DNA of 32,572 bases from Bacteroidales bacterium UBA755 (GCA_002297815.1 DBKH01000106.1:23942-56513); one strand, 5' to 3'. Positions 6,619-15,830 are shown, counted from the stretch's first letter. Made by a program: numbers and translations. The notes: generated by a model not told the origin, from the letters alone.

Positions 6619-6840
6619 TCAATACTCTTCCTCGTTAAAGAAGAAATCCTCCTTAGTTGGGTAGTCCGGCCAGATGTCCTCGATGGATTCATAGACTTCT
6701 CCATCGTCCTCAAGCTCGGTTAGATTCTCGATGACCTCTTCGGGGGCACCGGAGCGGTTGGCGTAGTCGATAAGTTCTTCCTTTGATGCTGGCCATGGAG
6801 CATCGTCCAGGCTACTGGCAAGTTCAAGTGTCCAATACAT
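6619..6840 (-). CDS. DUF2795 family small protein
   Basis: 73-aa acidic cytoplasmic protein starting MYWTLELASSLDDAPWPASKEELIDYANRSGAP and ending PDYPTKEDFFFNEEEY. This matches the DUF2795 family of Bacteroidota, which has no assigned function. The frame is open nine codons further upstream, but MYWTLELAS (ATG 6840) is the usual family start and leaves a leader of about 65 nt after the -7 box at 6913-6920. It is transcribed divergently from folE. Confidence 0.85.
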   Translation of the reverse strand: MYWTLELASSLDDAPWPASKEELIDYANRSGAPEEVIENLTELEDDGEVYESIEDIWPDYPTKEDFFFNEEEY

Positions 6841-6912
6841 ATTCGTGAACAATTTAATCGTTAACAATCATTATAATAAATCAACAAGCCACAAAAGCGG
6901 CCCTATTTGCCC

Positions 6913-6920
6913 CAAAGATA
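6913..6920 (-). promoter_or_regulatory. Bacteroidota -7 box for the DUF2795 gene
   Basis: On the minus strand this reads TATCTTTG, a perfect TAnnTTTG. No clear TTTG -33 box stands at the usual 19-21 bp distance. It lies 33 bp from the oppositely oriented -7 box of folE. Confidence 0.6.
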
Positions 6921-6953
6921 TGCAAAAAATCATAACAATAAGTATTTTTTGCC

Positions 6954-6961
6954 TAATTTTG
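6954..6961 (+). promoter_or_regulatory. Bacteroidota -7 box for folE-trpS
   Basis: TAATTTTG fits TAnnTTTG perfectly. Transcription should begin near 6967, about 45 nt before the ATG at 7012, which rules out the upstream TTG 6907 as the folE start. The -33 box is not obvious. Confidence 0.6.
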
Positions 6962-7011
6962 TAGACTTGGAGGTTGTTTCAACAACCGTACCAAAAGAAG
7001 AGATTAAGAAT

Positions 7012-7599
7012 ATGTCATACGAGAAACAGGAAATATACGAGGAAAGGACAACCGCCCAGATTGCCGGCCATGTCAAGGAGATTCTCAGGCTTTTAGGCGA
7101 AGATCCTGAAAGAGAGGGGCTTGTAAAAACTCCGGAGAGGGTCGCGAAGGCATTGCAGTTCCTCACGCAGGGATATTCACAGAACGGGACTGAAATCATC
7201 CAGTCCGCCATATTCGATGAAGAGTACCGTCAGATGGTTTTGGTGAAGGACATTGAGCTTTATTCCACCTGCGAGCACCACATGATGCCGTTCCTCGGAA
7301 AATGCCACGTGGCGTATATTCCTAATGGTAAGATCACTGGGCTGAGCAAGATAGCTCGCATAGTGGAGACTTTCGCGCGGAGGCTTCAGGTGCAGGAGAG
7401 GCTGACGGTCCAGATTAGGGACTGCCTCGACAACGCGTTGCATCCGCTTGGGGTGGCTGTTGTGATTGAGGCCATGCACACATGCATGTCGATAAGAGGA
7501 GTGCAAAAAGCCAACGCAACGACCACTACGTCAGCGTTTTCAGGGGCGTTCCTCACTTCGGCTAGGACAAGGAATGAATTTTTGAATTTGATAAAATAA
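7012..7599 (+). CDS. folE: GTP cyclohydrolase I
   Basis: 195-aa enzyme converting GTP to 7,8-dihydroneopterin triphosphate, the first step of tetrahydrofolate and related pterin synthesis. It works as a cytoplasmic homodecamer. The zinc ligands are visible as C87 and H90 in STCEHHMMPF and C158 in HTCMSIRGV. GKITGLSKIARIVETFARRLQVQERL is the conserved central segment, and the length is normal. The frame is open to TTG 6907, but the -7 box at 6954 and family alignment favour ATG 7012 (MSYEKQEIYEE). trpS follows after 12 nt and is probably co-transcribed. Confidence 0.95.
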   Translation: MSYEKQEIYEERTTAQIAGHVKEILRLLGEDPEREGLVKTPERVAKALQFLTQGYSQNGTEIIQSAIFDEEYRQMVLVKDIELYSTCEHHMMPFLGKCHVAYIPNGKITGLSKIARIVETFARRLQVQERLTVQIRDCLDNALHPLGVAVVIEAMHTCMSIRGVQKANATTTTSAFSGAFLTSARTRNEFLNLIK

Positions 7600-7611
7600 A
7601 AACATAACGAT

Positions 7612-8727
7612 ATGTCAAACAAGATAATACTGACAGGCGACCGCCCAACCGGACGCCTCCACATCGGCCACTACGTTGGCTCCCTGAGGAACAGGGTGGC
7701 CATCCAGAATGCTGGTGACTACAAGAAGATGTTCGTCTTCATCGCTGACGCGCAGGCACTCACCGACAACTTCGACAATCCTGAAAAAGTACGCCAGAAC
7801 ATCATCGAGGTGGCGCTTGACTACCTCTCAGTCGGTCTCGACCCTGCCAAAGTGACAATATTCATCCAAAGCATGATCCCGGAGCTCACAGAGCTGACGT
7901 TCTACTACATGAACCTTGTCACAGTGGCGAGACTCCAGCGCAACCCTACCGTCAAGGCTGAAATCCAGATGCGCGGCTTCAGCCAGGACGGTGAGGAGCA
8001 GGCATTCGGAAGCGGCCTTCCAGTCGGCTTTTTCTGCTACCCTATCTCCCAAGCCGCTGACATCACGGCTTTCAAGGCTACGGATGTGCCGGTCGGAGAG
8101 GACCAGAAGCCTATGCTGGAGCAGGCCGTGGAGATCGTCCGCAGCTTTAACAGAATCTACGGAGAGACTCTCGTCGAGCCAAAAGCCGTCCTGCCTTCCA
8201 ACGCTGCCTGCCTCAGACTCCCTGGCACCGATGGCAAGGCGAAGATGAGCAAGTCCCTGGGCAACTGCATCTACCTCGCAGAATCAGCGGAAGAGATGCA
8301 CAAGAAGGTGATGTCGATGTACACCGACCCTCAGCACATCAATGTCAGCGACCCTGGCCACGTTGAGGGCAACACCGTCTTCACCTACCTCGATGCGTTC
8401 TGCCGCAACGAGCACTTTGGCCTTTATCTTCCTGAATATGCCAACCTCGACGAACTGAAGGATCACTACAGAAGAGGCGGTCTCGGTGACGTGAAGGTCA
8501 AGAGGTTCCTTGAGAAGATTCTCAACGAGGAGCTAGAGCCGATTCGCGCCCGCAGGAAGGAATACGAGAAGGACATCCCGGCCGTTTACGAGATTCTCAA
8601 GAAAGGAAGCGAGGCAGCCGAAGAGGTCGCTGCCGCCACCCTCTCAGATGTCAAGAAGGCGATGAAGATTGACTACTTCGATGACAAAGAGCTCATCGCT
8701 GAGCAGGCCAAAAGGTTCAGCAAGTAG
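7612..8727 (+). CDS. trpS: Tryptophanyl-tRNA synthetase
   Basis: 371-aa class Ic aminoacyl-tRNA synthetase charging tRNA-Trp. The HIGH signature is RLHIGHYVG (H17-H20) and the KMSKS loop is KMSKS at 211-215. The length is slightly above the 330-350 aa bacterial norm, mainly through a charged C-terminal tail (EYEKDIPAVYEILKKGSEAAEEVAAATL...). It lies 12 nt after folE. Confidence 0.96.
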   Translation: MSNKIILTGDRPTGRLHIGHYVGSLRNRVAIQNAGDYKKMFVFIADAQALTDNFDNPEKVRQNIIEVALDYLSVGLDPAKVTIFIQSMIPELTELTFYYMNLVTVARLQRNPTVKAEIQMRGFSQDGEEQAFGSGLPVGFFCYPISQAADITAFKATDVPVGEDQKPMLEQAVEIVRSFNRIYGETLVEPKAVLPSNAACLRLPGTDGKAKMSKSLGNCIYLAESAEEMHKKVMSMYTDPQHINVSDPGHVEGNTVFTYLDAFCRNEHFGLYLPEYANLDELKDHYRRGGLGDVKVKRFLEKILNEELEPIRARRKEYEKDIPAVYEILKKGSEAAEEVAAATLSDVKKAMKIDYFDDKELIAEQAKRFSK

Positions 8728-8754
8728 TAGGAATATACCAACCCTAGTGTTCAC

Positions 8755-8846
8755 CTATCCCCCGTGCGCGGTAAGGTAGCTGGCACGCACCGGGGATAGA
8801 GTCAATGGTGGCCCGTGTGCGGAATGGCCGATGCCACGCACGTGGA
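8755..8846. repeat. Two related GC-rich hairpins between trpS and the GNAT gene
   Basis: The first hairpin (8755-8799) has arms CTATCCCCCGTGCG and CGCACCGGGGATAG with one mismatch. The second (about 8811-8846) aligns with it (CCGTGTGCGG...CCACGCACGTGG) but is more decayed. They form a third or fourth REP-like family in the window. The first could also terminate folE-trpS transcription, although no T-tract follows. Confidence 0.7.
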
Positions 8847-8915
8847 ATGACGGCAGACCTATGTTCAGTGGATTGACAGCATAACAGACAACATAACTGA
8901 CAGCCTACAGACAGA

Positions 8916-9419
8916 ATGATTAGAAAAGCCACAGAGAAGGACATACCCGCAGCGATGGAGCTTTTCTCCGCTGCCAAGAGTATCATGCGCTCGGACGGGA
9001 ACATGACTCAGTGGGAGGACGGCTATCCAAACGAGGGGATAGTGCGCTCAGACATCAGCAAAGCCGGTGCCTACATCGTTGAACATGAGGGGAAGCTTGT
9101 AGGCTATTTCGCCCTCCTCCCCTTCCCCGAGCCGACATATTCATCAATCCACGGTAAATGGCTGGATGAAAACTCTCCCTACTATGTAATCCACCGCATC
9201 GCCAGCACCCCTGAGAGCCACGGAGTGTTCCGCGAAATCATTGACTATGCCCTCACTGTCTCAAGCAATCTTCGGATTGACACCCACAGGGACAACCACA
9301 TCATGCAGCACATAATAGAAAAAGCTGGCTTTACCTATTGTGGTGTAATCAACCTCGCGGATGGCTCCGAAAGGCTAGCTTACCAACGGCTTGATTCCGT
9401 TAGGCAATCACTAGAATAA
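8916..9419 (+). CDS. GNAT family N-acetyltransferase
   Basis: 167-aa acetyl-CoA-dependent acyltransferase of the GNAT fold. It has an N-terminal MIRKATEKDIPAAMELF, a beta-4 like GKLVGYFALLP, and the acetyl-CoA region around VIHRIASTPESHGVFREIIDYAL. The DTHRDNHIMQHIIEKAGFTYCGVI end is typical of the family. The substrate is unknown. It stands alone between the GC-rich hairpins and the convergent WbsX-like gene. Confidence 0.85.
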   Translation: MIRKATEKDIPAAMELFSAAKSIMRSDGNMTQWEDGYPNEGIVRSDISKAGAYIVEHEGKLVGYFALLPFPEPTYSSIHGKWLDENSPYYVIHRIASTPESHGVFREIIDYALTVSSNLRIDTHRDNHIMQHIIEKAGFTYCGVINLADGSERLAYQRLDSVRQSLE

Positions 9420-9447
9420 CACGCGACAATAACTTTCGGGATTGACA

Positions 9448-10617
9448 TCAACGTTTCTGGTAGGTAGAATACTCTCCGTCTAGTACTGCTTTTACCGCCT
9501 TAATGTAGGAGAAACCGTACTTGTGATCAGGGAGCAGATAACCGCTCTCCACCCATTCGTTCCATGCGAAGATGGTAATCACCTTAGGCTGAGTTGGATG
9601 TGCATCGACATATTCCCTACACTTTTGCAAGTAGGTGGCGAAGGCCTCCGGAGTGTTGTTAAAATGAATGACATCCTCGCGCCCCACTTTGGGGAAACGA
9701 GGGGTGTTGTCCCAACCGACTGCTACATTCGGGAAGAACGGAACCGGTGAATCCGTCCATGTCTGAAGACGTTTCATCCCAGTCGCTCCCCAGTCAAGGT
9801 AATCCTCACGATGAGGACCGCCCCAGTTGTAGGAAGTCACGCTGTCAACGCCAAGATATTCAAGAAGTTCCTGAATTTCGGGAGTCGAAGGGCCTCCATG
9901 GACAAATTGTAGGTGAAGGTCGGGAAAGCCGGCTCTGCGGACTTGCGAACGGAAATATTCAAGGCCCTCCTTTGTTTTCTCCAGGCTGCCACCGAACGTG
10001 GCAATGAGATTGTCAGCTTTGTAGATAGAAAAGACAGGACATCCGTTTATTTTCAAGTAATTAGGACGGCAAAAATACTGTTTAATTACTCTATCGACTA
10101 TGATTCTGAAATTCTTCTCGTCCGTTGCACCTCTCCAAAGAATGGAATCATCGTCAGGACAGCGGTGGACGTTCCAGTAATTTCTTTTCACATCGTGGTT
10201 CGCCCACATAAGGTAAAAATTCATCTTCGGATTGTTCGGAGCTTTGAGGAAGCCATCGTTGACACAACTTTCTAGGAAAGGTTCTCCTTCAAACCAGTAC
10301 CAGTCGAATATGAAAGTGTTCACTCCGTGATCTGTGGCTAGATTGATCCACCGCTCCATCACTTTCGGATCGTTGTCCATCTCGTAGCCCCACAACGGTT
10401 GCTTTGGCTGATAATGCCCTGGGAAACGAGGCGTGCCCTTCTTTATAACCTCCCACTCCCCTATTCCCTCAGGCCATAGGATCTCCTGTCCGCGTGGATC
10501 ATTATGGCATGAAGGCCAAACATAGGCAGCGACATAATAATGATTGTCTGGAGTCTGGGCATTGGCTGAGAAAGCAAAGATGCCTAGCAAGAGCATGAAG
10601 AGGGAAATCTTTTTCAT
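9448..10617 (-). CDS. Secreted WbsX/GH99-like protein
   Basis: 389-aa protein with a cleavable signal peptide (MKKISLFMLLLGIFAFSANA, then QTPD). The mature part belongs to the WbsX / glycoside-hydrolase-family-99-like group: YYVAAYVWPSCHNDPRG, a GVNTFIFDWYWFEG core, FPNVAVGWDNTPR, and KVITIFAWNEWVESGYLLPD near the end are hallmark segments. Members linked to polysaccharide synthesis are often called glycosyltransferases, while a signal peptide points instead to an exported glycan-cleaving role. Its gene diverges from the large SusCD operon, so a linked function is possible but not shown. Confidence 0.82.
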   Translation of the reverse strand: MKKISLFMLLLGIFAFSANAQTPDNHYYVAAYVWPSCHNDPRGQEILWPEGIGEWEVIKKGTPRFPGHYQPKQPLWGYEMDNDPKVMERWINLATDHGVNTFIFDWYWFEGEPFLESCVNDGFLKAPNNPKMNFYLMWANHDVKRNYWNVHRCPDDDSILWRGATDEKNFRIIVDRVIKQYFCRPNYLKINGCPVFSIYKADNLIATFGGSLEKTKEGLEYFRSQVRRAGFPDLHLQFVHGGPSTPEIQELLEYLGVDSVTSYNWGGPHREDYLDWGATGMKRLQTWTDSPVPFFPNVAVGWDNTPRFPKVGREDVIHFNNTPEAFATYLQKCREYVDAHPTQPKVITIFAWNEWVESGYLLPDHKYGFSYIKAVKAVLDGEYSTYQKR

Positions 10618-10636
10618 TTCAGTAATGGTTTTGTGA

Positions 10637-10644
10637 CAAAGTTA
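10637..10644 (-). promoter_or_regulatory. -7 box for the WbsX-like gene
   Basis: The minus strand reads TAACTTTG, a perfect TAnnTTTG, placing the transcript start about 13 nt before the ATG at 10617. The region 10645-10892 is AT-rich and non-coding, with no other recognised feature. Confidence 0.55.
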
Positions 10645-10892
10645 GCCATTTTTCGAATTTCTTCTTCCTATAAAAATCCATTTTTACTAATGAACCGTTT
10701 TGGGTTGTCTAAAAAGCTCTTATAAGGTAAAATTACTCTTGGACTTTCAAATTTTTCTCTTACAATTTATAAGTAATAAATATTCATCACTATGGCCGCA
10801 TAATTATTCATATAAATCTTTTAGAACAATTATTCAATCTTTTCAATCAATAAAACACTGGATTAATCGAATATTTATTAAACTAAAACAAG

Positions 10893-10900
10893 TAACTTTG
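10893..10900 (+). promoter_or_regulatory. -7 box for the SusCD operon
   Basis: TAACTTTG, identical to the -7 box at 10637-10644 of the divergent gene. It leaves a leader of about 145 nt before ATG 11051. The leader is AT-rich and shows no strong hairpin. No adjacent ECF sigma, anti-sigma or hybrid two-component regulator gene is present. Confidence 0.55.
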
Positions 10901-11050
10901 TAATAGTATTTAGTGAATTTTAGTTACAAAATGAAAGCACGCAACATACCTTCGGTTAAAATTTGTTCGAAATCCCCAAAGCTTAGTCACGTTCCTGTTT
11001 TCACAAAACGATTCATAGAAAACATTTATCATTATCAAAATAATTTTATT

Positions 11051-12163
11051 ATGAGAAGATTGTTTGTAATGTTCACAATCCCGCTGCTCATTTTTTCAGC
11101 TTGCGGTGAGGAGACGAAAGAGGAAATCGCGGATGTCCTCATTATCTCTCAGAACGAAGTGGCGTTCCCGATGGAGGGAGGCACCGCCACAGTCTCGGTT
11201 GGATGTCCATCAGAATGGCATTCCTCCGTGTCAGACCAATCTTGGATCACATCAACGGACAACGAAGGAAAAGTGACGATCACCGTTTCGGCCAACACCA
11301 CTGGCGATTCTAGAAGAGCTGTCGTCTCCTTGGAATCTGCTACCGACAGAAAGGAGATCCATATTTCACAATCGTGGTCTGGATCTGCGCTGTCTTTAAA
11401 AATCAACGGTCCGGAGAGTATAGAGCTTGATTCCGAAGGAGAAAGTTTTATGTTTTCTGTTGAAACCGATTCTGAATGGAAAGTGGAGACAAACGCATCA
11501 TGGTTGACAACCAATTCAAACGGGTCGCTAGTCAACGTGACTGCTACAGCTAACGGTGAAGGCCACCGCGATGCCACAGTTACTGTCACTGCGACAGCGG
11601 GAGGCAAGTCCGAGAGCAAGGAGATCAAGATTTCCCAGATCTCGCGCGATGAAAATCCTTACTTCCAGATGCTGGGAAGCTTCGGACTTTACGCGGAACG
11701 TTGGTACTACGGTGGCAACGCCATCAATGTTCCTGGCATTGGTTCGTACTGCACTATTGAGCAAAAAGAGTACGGAAAGAGTTTCACTATCAAGGATTTG
11801 TTTGTTGAAGGTTCTGAATATGAAGTCTCCTACGACAAAGACACAAAGAAGATGGTGCTTACGCTTGGCTCACTGTGTCTGACCAGAGCTTTCGAGCAAT
11901 CAGACACATACTATTATTATCTGGTACAGCCGAACATCACGGAGAGGAAATTCGAGACCGGAATCCTCTACGGGACTGTCGGGACCGCCACTGATGGAAA
12001 GAGTGACAACTGCCAGGCTATTCTGTTGGATGGATTCGACGAGGCATACGGTTCTCTAGGACTCATCGTCAGGATAGGTGCAACCACGGATTTGGCCATG
12101 CTCAGCGATGTGTACTACGCTGACGGAAAAATGTACTTTGTAAGAGCCGAGAAGGGCGAATAA
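11051..12163 (+). CDS. Surface lipoprotein with two BACON domains (operon gene 1)
   Basis: 370 aa. The lipoprotein signal MRRLFVMFTIPLLIFSAC puts the lipidated Cys at 18, followed by acidic GEETKEE as in Bacteroidota surface-exported lipoproteins. The frame is open 46 codons upstream, but only ATG 11051 gives a proper signal. Two BACON (Ig-like, carbohydrate- or mucin-associated) domains lie at about 32-108 and 115-200, each with the V...W...S/T-I-T-V...I-SQ pattern. The C-terminal half (YFQMLGSFGLYAERWYYGGNA...) is unrecognised. It lies first in an eight-gene operon, 13 nt before the next gene. Confidence 0.85.
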   Translation: MRRLFVMFTIPLLIFSACGEETKEEIADVLIISQNEVAFPMEGGTATVSVGCPSEWHSSVSDQSWITSTDNEGKVTITVSANTTGDSRRAVVSLESATDRKEIHISQSWSGSALSLKINGPESIELDSEGESFMFSVETDSEWKVETNASWLTTNSNGSLVNVTATANGEGHRDATVTVTATAGGKSESKEIKISQISRDENPYFQMLGSFGLYAERWYYGGNAINVPGIGSYCTIEQKEYGKSFTIKDLFVEGSEYEVSYDKDTKKMVLTLGSLCLTRAFEQSDTYYYYLVQPNITERKFETGILYGTVGTATDGKSDNCQAILLDGFDEAYGSLGLIVRIGATTDLAMLSDVYYADGKMYFVRAEKGE

Positions 12164-12176
12164 TCAATTGTAGATC

Positions 12177-15100
12177 ATGAAGAAGATAATATATTCAATG
12201 CTGTTGGCCGCTTCTTTGTGCGCCTGCACCAAGGAGACAATCAACTATCAGAATCCAGTCCTGGGAGAGAACGAAACAGAGGAAAATGCCACCTTGGCTG
12301 TGGCATCACGCAACACACTGTTCACATCTGAGGACGATGTCAATGCAAGCATAGCTTTCAAAAGCCTCGGCGGTAAGGTCATTCTTGACGTAAACACCAA
12401 CACGGACTGGACCTACGAGATTTCTGGAGAATCCTTCATCAAAGGAGAAAAAGACGAGGAAGCGAACCAACTCACTCTCTCCTGCGTGCAGAACAAAGTC
12501 GAAAAGACTCTTTCTGCCACAGTGACAATCAAGGCCGGAGACAAGACCGCCACCGTCACGGCCACACAGAACGCCTACGGAACAGTGGAGATCGTTGCTT
12601 CCGAGAACAATTTCCACCTCGCCGCCAAGGGAGAGCTCACGGCATCCTTTGAGGTTACATCTACCGATCCAGACTGGACATTTGAGACCTCTAGCTGCGA
12701 ATGGATGCTCGTCACAAAGGACGGCAACACCATCAACATCAGCGCTTACCCTAATGAGGAATATACCGACAGGGATGTAAAGTTCATCCTCAAGGCCGGA
12801 GTCGGAGACAAGGCGGTCACTGAGACAATCGATGTGCTGCAGGACAGAGCGGCCCTCATCGAACCATCCGTCTCGACAGTTCCTGTCACGCCATTCTCAA
12901 ACGAGGCAAAGGAAGTCGAGGTAAAGGCGAACTTTGATTGGGAATATTCCGTCTCAGGCAACGAGGATGGCTGGCTCACGGTTGAGAGAACCGACAAGGG
13001 GCTCAAATTCACCCCGACAGCAAACTCTGGAGCCGCGACCAGAACAGTGAAAATCACAATAACAACAGGAGATGGCAAGGAAAACATGGACTCCAAAGAG
13101 ATTACGATCTCACAACCTGGAATCGACAAGGATGCTTTAATCATCGGCTTTCACGTTCAGAAGGCTAAAGGTGAGATCGTCACATCAATGTTGCCTGTCG
13201 AAGGCGTGACAGAAATCACGGTTGACTGGGGAGATGGCACTGATGCCGAAAAGTTAACAACCGACAATCCTACCCATGAATATGCTGACACAGGCTACTT
13301 CGTTGTCTCAGTGAAAGGACAGACTAGCGGAATCAGCGTGAACTCTCTGTCTTACGACCAGAAAGACCAGATCGAGCAGGTCTACAACTGGGGACGGCTA
13401 GGACTGACTACAATGGAGTACGCGTTTGAAGGATGCGGCTACCTGACTGACATTCCAAAGGACGACACGGGGGCCTTCTCAAAAGTCACATCCTTTGAGT
13501 CAGCTTTCAGCAATTGCGATGCGCTCAAGGCCATTCCGGAAGGACTGCTTGACAACGCAGGCGAGACTGAAAGCGTCAACAATATGTTCTACTCGTGCGA
13601 CTCCATTAAGACTATTCCAGCCTCTCTCTTCTTCAACTGTCCGAAACTTTCTGACGCAGGTTCTGTCTTCAGTAATTGTGAGGAAGTGACTAGCATCAGC
13701 AAGGATATCTTTTCCAAGAATCCGGAACTCACCGACTGCAGTTCAGCGTTCTCGGGAATGACCAAACTGAAGTCCGTTGACAAGGATCTGTTCGCCTACA
13801 ACCCTAAGATCACTACGTTTAACGCGGTGTTCTCCTACGATGAAGCCCTTACGTCAATCCCTGCCGGGATCTTCAGGAATCAGACGGAATGCGAGACTTT
13901 CAGGATGGCCTTCTCTGGAGCAGGCCTGACCGAGATACCGGACGGACTGTTCGCCAACAACACCAAATGCGAGAGTTTCCAACAAACGTTTTCCGGGACA
14001 AAGATCAAAAGTGTCCCGGCGGACATCTTCAAGGGATGCAAATCTGTTGACTCTTTCATGTCCTGCTTCAGCGGCTGCTCGGAACTTCAAAGCATACCGG
14101 CGGACCTTTTCAAGAACTCAGGATCGCAAAGTGTCGTCTACGGAAAGAAAGGAAACGGAATGAGGATGCTCTTTAATGGCTGCTCCTCCCTAAAGGAGAT
14201 TCCCGCCGGTCTTCTTGACGGGTTCACGGAAATCACGAACATAGAGAGCATCTTCAACGGCTGCTCCTCCTTGGAGACCATCCCGTCCGGATTGTTCAAG
14301 GATGCCACAAAGGTGACTAAATTCAGTAATGCCTTCAGTGGTTGCACCTCACTCAAGTCCATTCCTTCCGGTGTGTTCAAAGGTCTGGCGAAACTCAGCT
14401 CATTCTCGGGTATTTTCAAAGGCTGCACCAGCATAGAGGAGATAGGCGACAATATCCTTGAAGGTTGTGACGCCTGCACCTCGATCACGAACCTGTTCAA
14501 CGGCTGCACAAAACTCAGCAAGGTTTCCGAGAACGCTTTCGCCGGAGCGGCAAAGGTCACAGACATAAGCGGTTTGTTCAGTGGGTGCGCAAGCCTCAAG
14601 ACAATTCCTGAGGGTCTCTTCTCCCCTATGGCCAACCTAAAGACTACCAGCGATGTATTCTCTTCCTCCGGGATCGAATCTGTTCCTGCCGGATTGTTCG
14701 CAAGCAACACCTTGACCACGACATTCAAGAATGTGTTCAACGGTTGCACTTCTCTTACCGACCTGCCTGGCAATCTTTTCGCTAACAACAAAGCCGTGAC
14801 AACTTTCGAAAGCGCTTTCAACGGATGCGTCTCATTGACAAGTCTTCCTGACGGTCTGTTCGAGAAAAACAGCAAGGTCTCAACCTACGTTAATACATTC
14901 AAGGGATGCACGGCTCTGACTTCAGTAGGCAATATCTTCGGTGCCAACTCCACCAGCAAGCTCAAGCTTGACTCAGCGTTTGAGGGATGCGTTTCTTTGA
15001 AGTCACTTCCTGCCGGATTCTTCGACGGGCTCACGGGAGCGGACTCATTCAGCAAGACATTCTACGGGTGCACCGCCCTGACGACAATCCCAGAAAAGCT

Positions 15101-15830
15101 TTTCGCGAAAAATGTCAACGTAACTACCGCACCTAGTTGCTTCCAAGGCTGTACTGCACTTCAGTCTGTACCGGCAGGCATTTTCGGAACGACGACAAAA
15201 ACAAAGACCCTCACATTGATGTTCGCTGACTGCAAGTCACTGTCCGCTATCGCAGTGGACGCGTTCAGCGGGATCAACGCAGCCTCAGGAAACATGACCA
15301 GCATTTTCCAGAACTGCACAGGACTAAAGGAGGTTCCATCAGGCTTGTTCAAGAACAACGCCAAGGTCAGCAACTACGGCAATGCGTTCAAGGGTTGCTC
15401 TGGATTGGAGAAAGTTGGCTCTGAGATATTCAACTGCGCCAACGGATCAACCTCAATCAATGGAGTGTTCTCTGACTGCACATCACTGAAAGAGGTTGGT
15501 GACAACATATTCCTCAATCCTGAGAAAGTAAGGTACATCAACAATATCTTCCAGAATTGTTCATCCTTGACATCCGTGCCTGTCAATGTCTTCGATAATT
15601 TCAAAGCTTTGACCAGCGCAACTTACGCATTCGACGGCTGTGTCTCGCTGACTGGAGAATCACCTTACACCGTAGTGAATGGTGTCAAGTACCACCTCTA
15701 CGAAAGGACAGCTGAGACAGCGGACATCACAGGATTCGCCAACCTCAAGAATCTCAAGGCAATGTTCAAGGGCTGTACAAAACTCACGGATTATGAAAAG
15801 ATTCCGGATGTTTGCAAGACTGACGACTAA
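12177..15830 (+). CDS. BACON / PKD-like / BspA-type leucine-rich-repeat lipoprotein (operon gene 2)
   Basis: 1217-aa surface lipoprotein with lipobox SLCAC (C17). About three BACON-like domains fill 45-315, followed by a PKD-like VDWGDGTDAEKLTTDNPTHEYADTGYF around 347-375. The rest is about 29 repeats of roughly 25-40 residues with the pattern AFxGCxSLxxIPxGLFxxNxxVT, the cysteine-containing BspA/DUF285-type LRR. Such arrays form solenoids that bind host proteins or other bacteria in BspA-type adhesins. Repeat quality is high in the middle (residues about 650-1100), with slightly decayed copies at either end. In this operon it could be the substrate-capturing or adhesive component. Many long antisense frames across it are by-products of its regular codon pattern. 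Confidence 0.9.
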   Translation: MKKIIYSMLLAASLCACTKETINYQNPVLGENETEENATLAVASRNTLFTSEDDVNASIAFKSLGGKVILDVNTNTDWTYEISGESFIKGEKDEEANQLTLSCVQNKVEKTLSATVTIKAGDKTATVTATQNAYGTVEIVASENNFHLAAKGELTASFEVTSTDPDWTFETSSCEWMLVTKDGNTINISAYPNEEYTDRDVKFILKAGVGDKAVTETIDVLQDRAALIEPSVSTVPVTPFSNEAKEVEVKANFDWEYSVSGNEDGWLTVERTDKGLKFTPTANSGAATRTVKITITTGDGKENMDSKEITISQPGIDKDALIIGFHVQKAKGEIVTSMLPVEGVTEITVDWGDGTDAEKLTTDNPTHEYADTGYFVVSVKGQTSGISVNSLSYDQKDQIEQVYNWGRLGLTTMEYAFEGCGYLTDIPKDDTGAFSKVTSFESAFSNCDALKAIPEGLLDNAGETESVNNMFYSCDSIKTIPASLFFNCPKLSDAGSVFSNCEEVTSISKDIFSKNPELTDCSSAFSGMTKLKSVDKDLFAYNPKITTFNAVFSYDEALTSIPAGIFRNQTECETFRMAFSGAGLTEIPDGLFANNTKCESFQQTFSGTKIKSVPADIFKGCKSVDSFMSCFSGCSELQSIPADLFKNSGSQSVVYGKKGNGMRMLFNGCSSLKEIPAGLLDGFTEITNIESIFNGCSSLETIPSGLFKDATKVTKFSNAFSGCTSLKSIPSGVFKGLAKLSSFSGIFKGCTSIEEIGDNILEGCDACTSITNLFNGCTKLSKVSENAFAGAAKVTDISGLFSGCASLKTIPEGLFSPMANLKTTSDVFSSSGIESVPAGLFASNTLTTTFKNVFNGCTSLTDLPGNLFANNKAVTTFESAFNGCVSLTSLPDGLFEKNSKVSTYVNTFKGCTALTSVGNIFGANSTSKLKLDSAFEGCVSLKSLPAGFFDGLTGADSFSKTFYGCTALTTIPEKLFAKNVNVTTAPSCFQGCTALQSVPAGIFGTTTKTKTLTLMFADCKSLSAIAVDAFSGINAASGNMTSIFQNCTGLKEVPSGLFKNNAKVSNYGNAFKGCSGLEKVGSEIFNCANGSTSINGVFSDCTSLKEVGDNIFLNPEKVRYINNIFQNCSSLTSVPVNVFDNFKALTSATYAFDGCVSLTGESPYTVVNGVKYHLYERTAETADITGFANLKNLKAMFKGCTKLTDYEKIPDVCKTDD

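Noticed and set aside
6907..7011. 35-codon N-terminal extension of folE from TTG 6907
   Set aside because: The -7 box at 6954-6961 lies inside it and family members start near MSYEKQE.
10700..11050. ORFs at 10700-10903 and the 46-codon extension of operon gene 1
   Set aside because: The first is AT-rich with no family likeness and precedes the -7 box. The second would bury the lipoprotein signal starting at 11051.
14138..14875. 245-codon antisense ORF in the LRR gene
   Set aside because: It mirrors the repeat codon pattern of the real gene on the + strand and has no start context or family.
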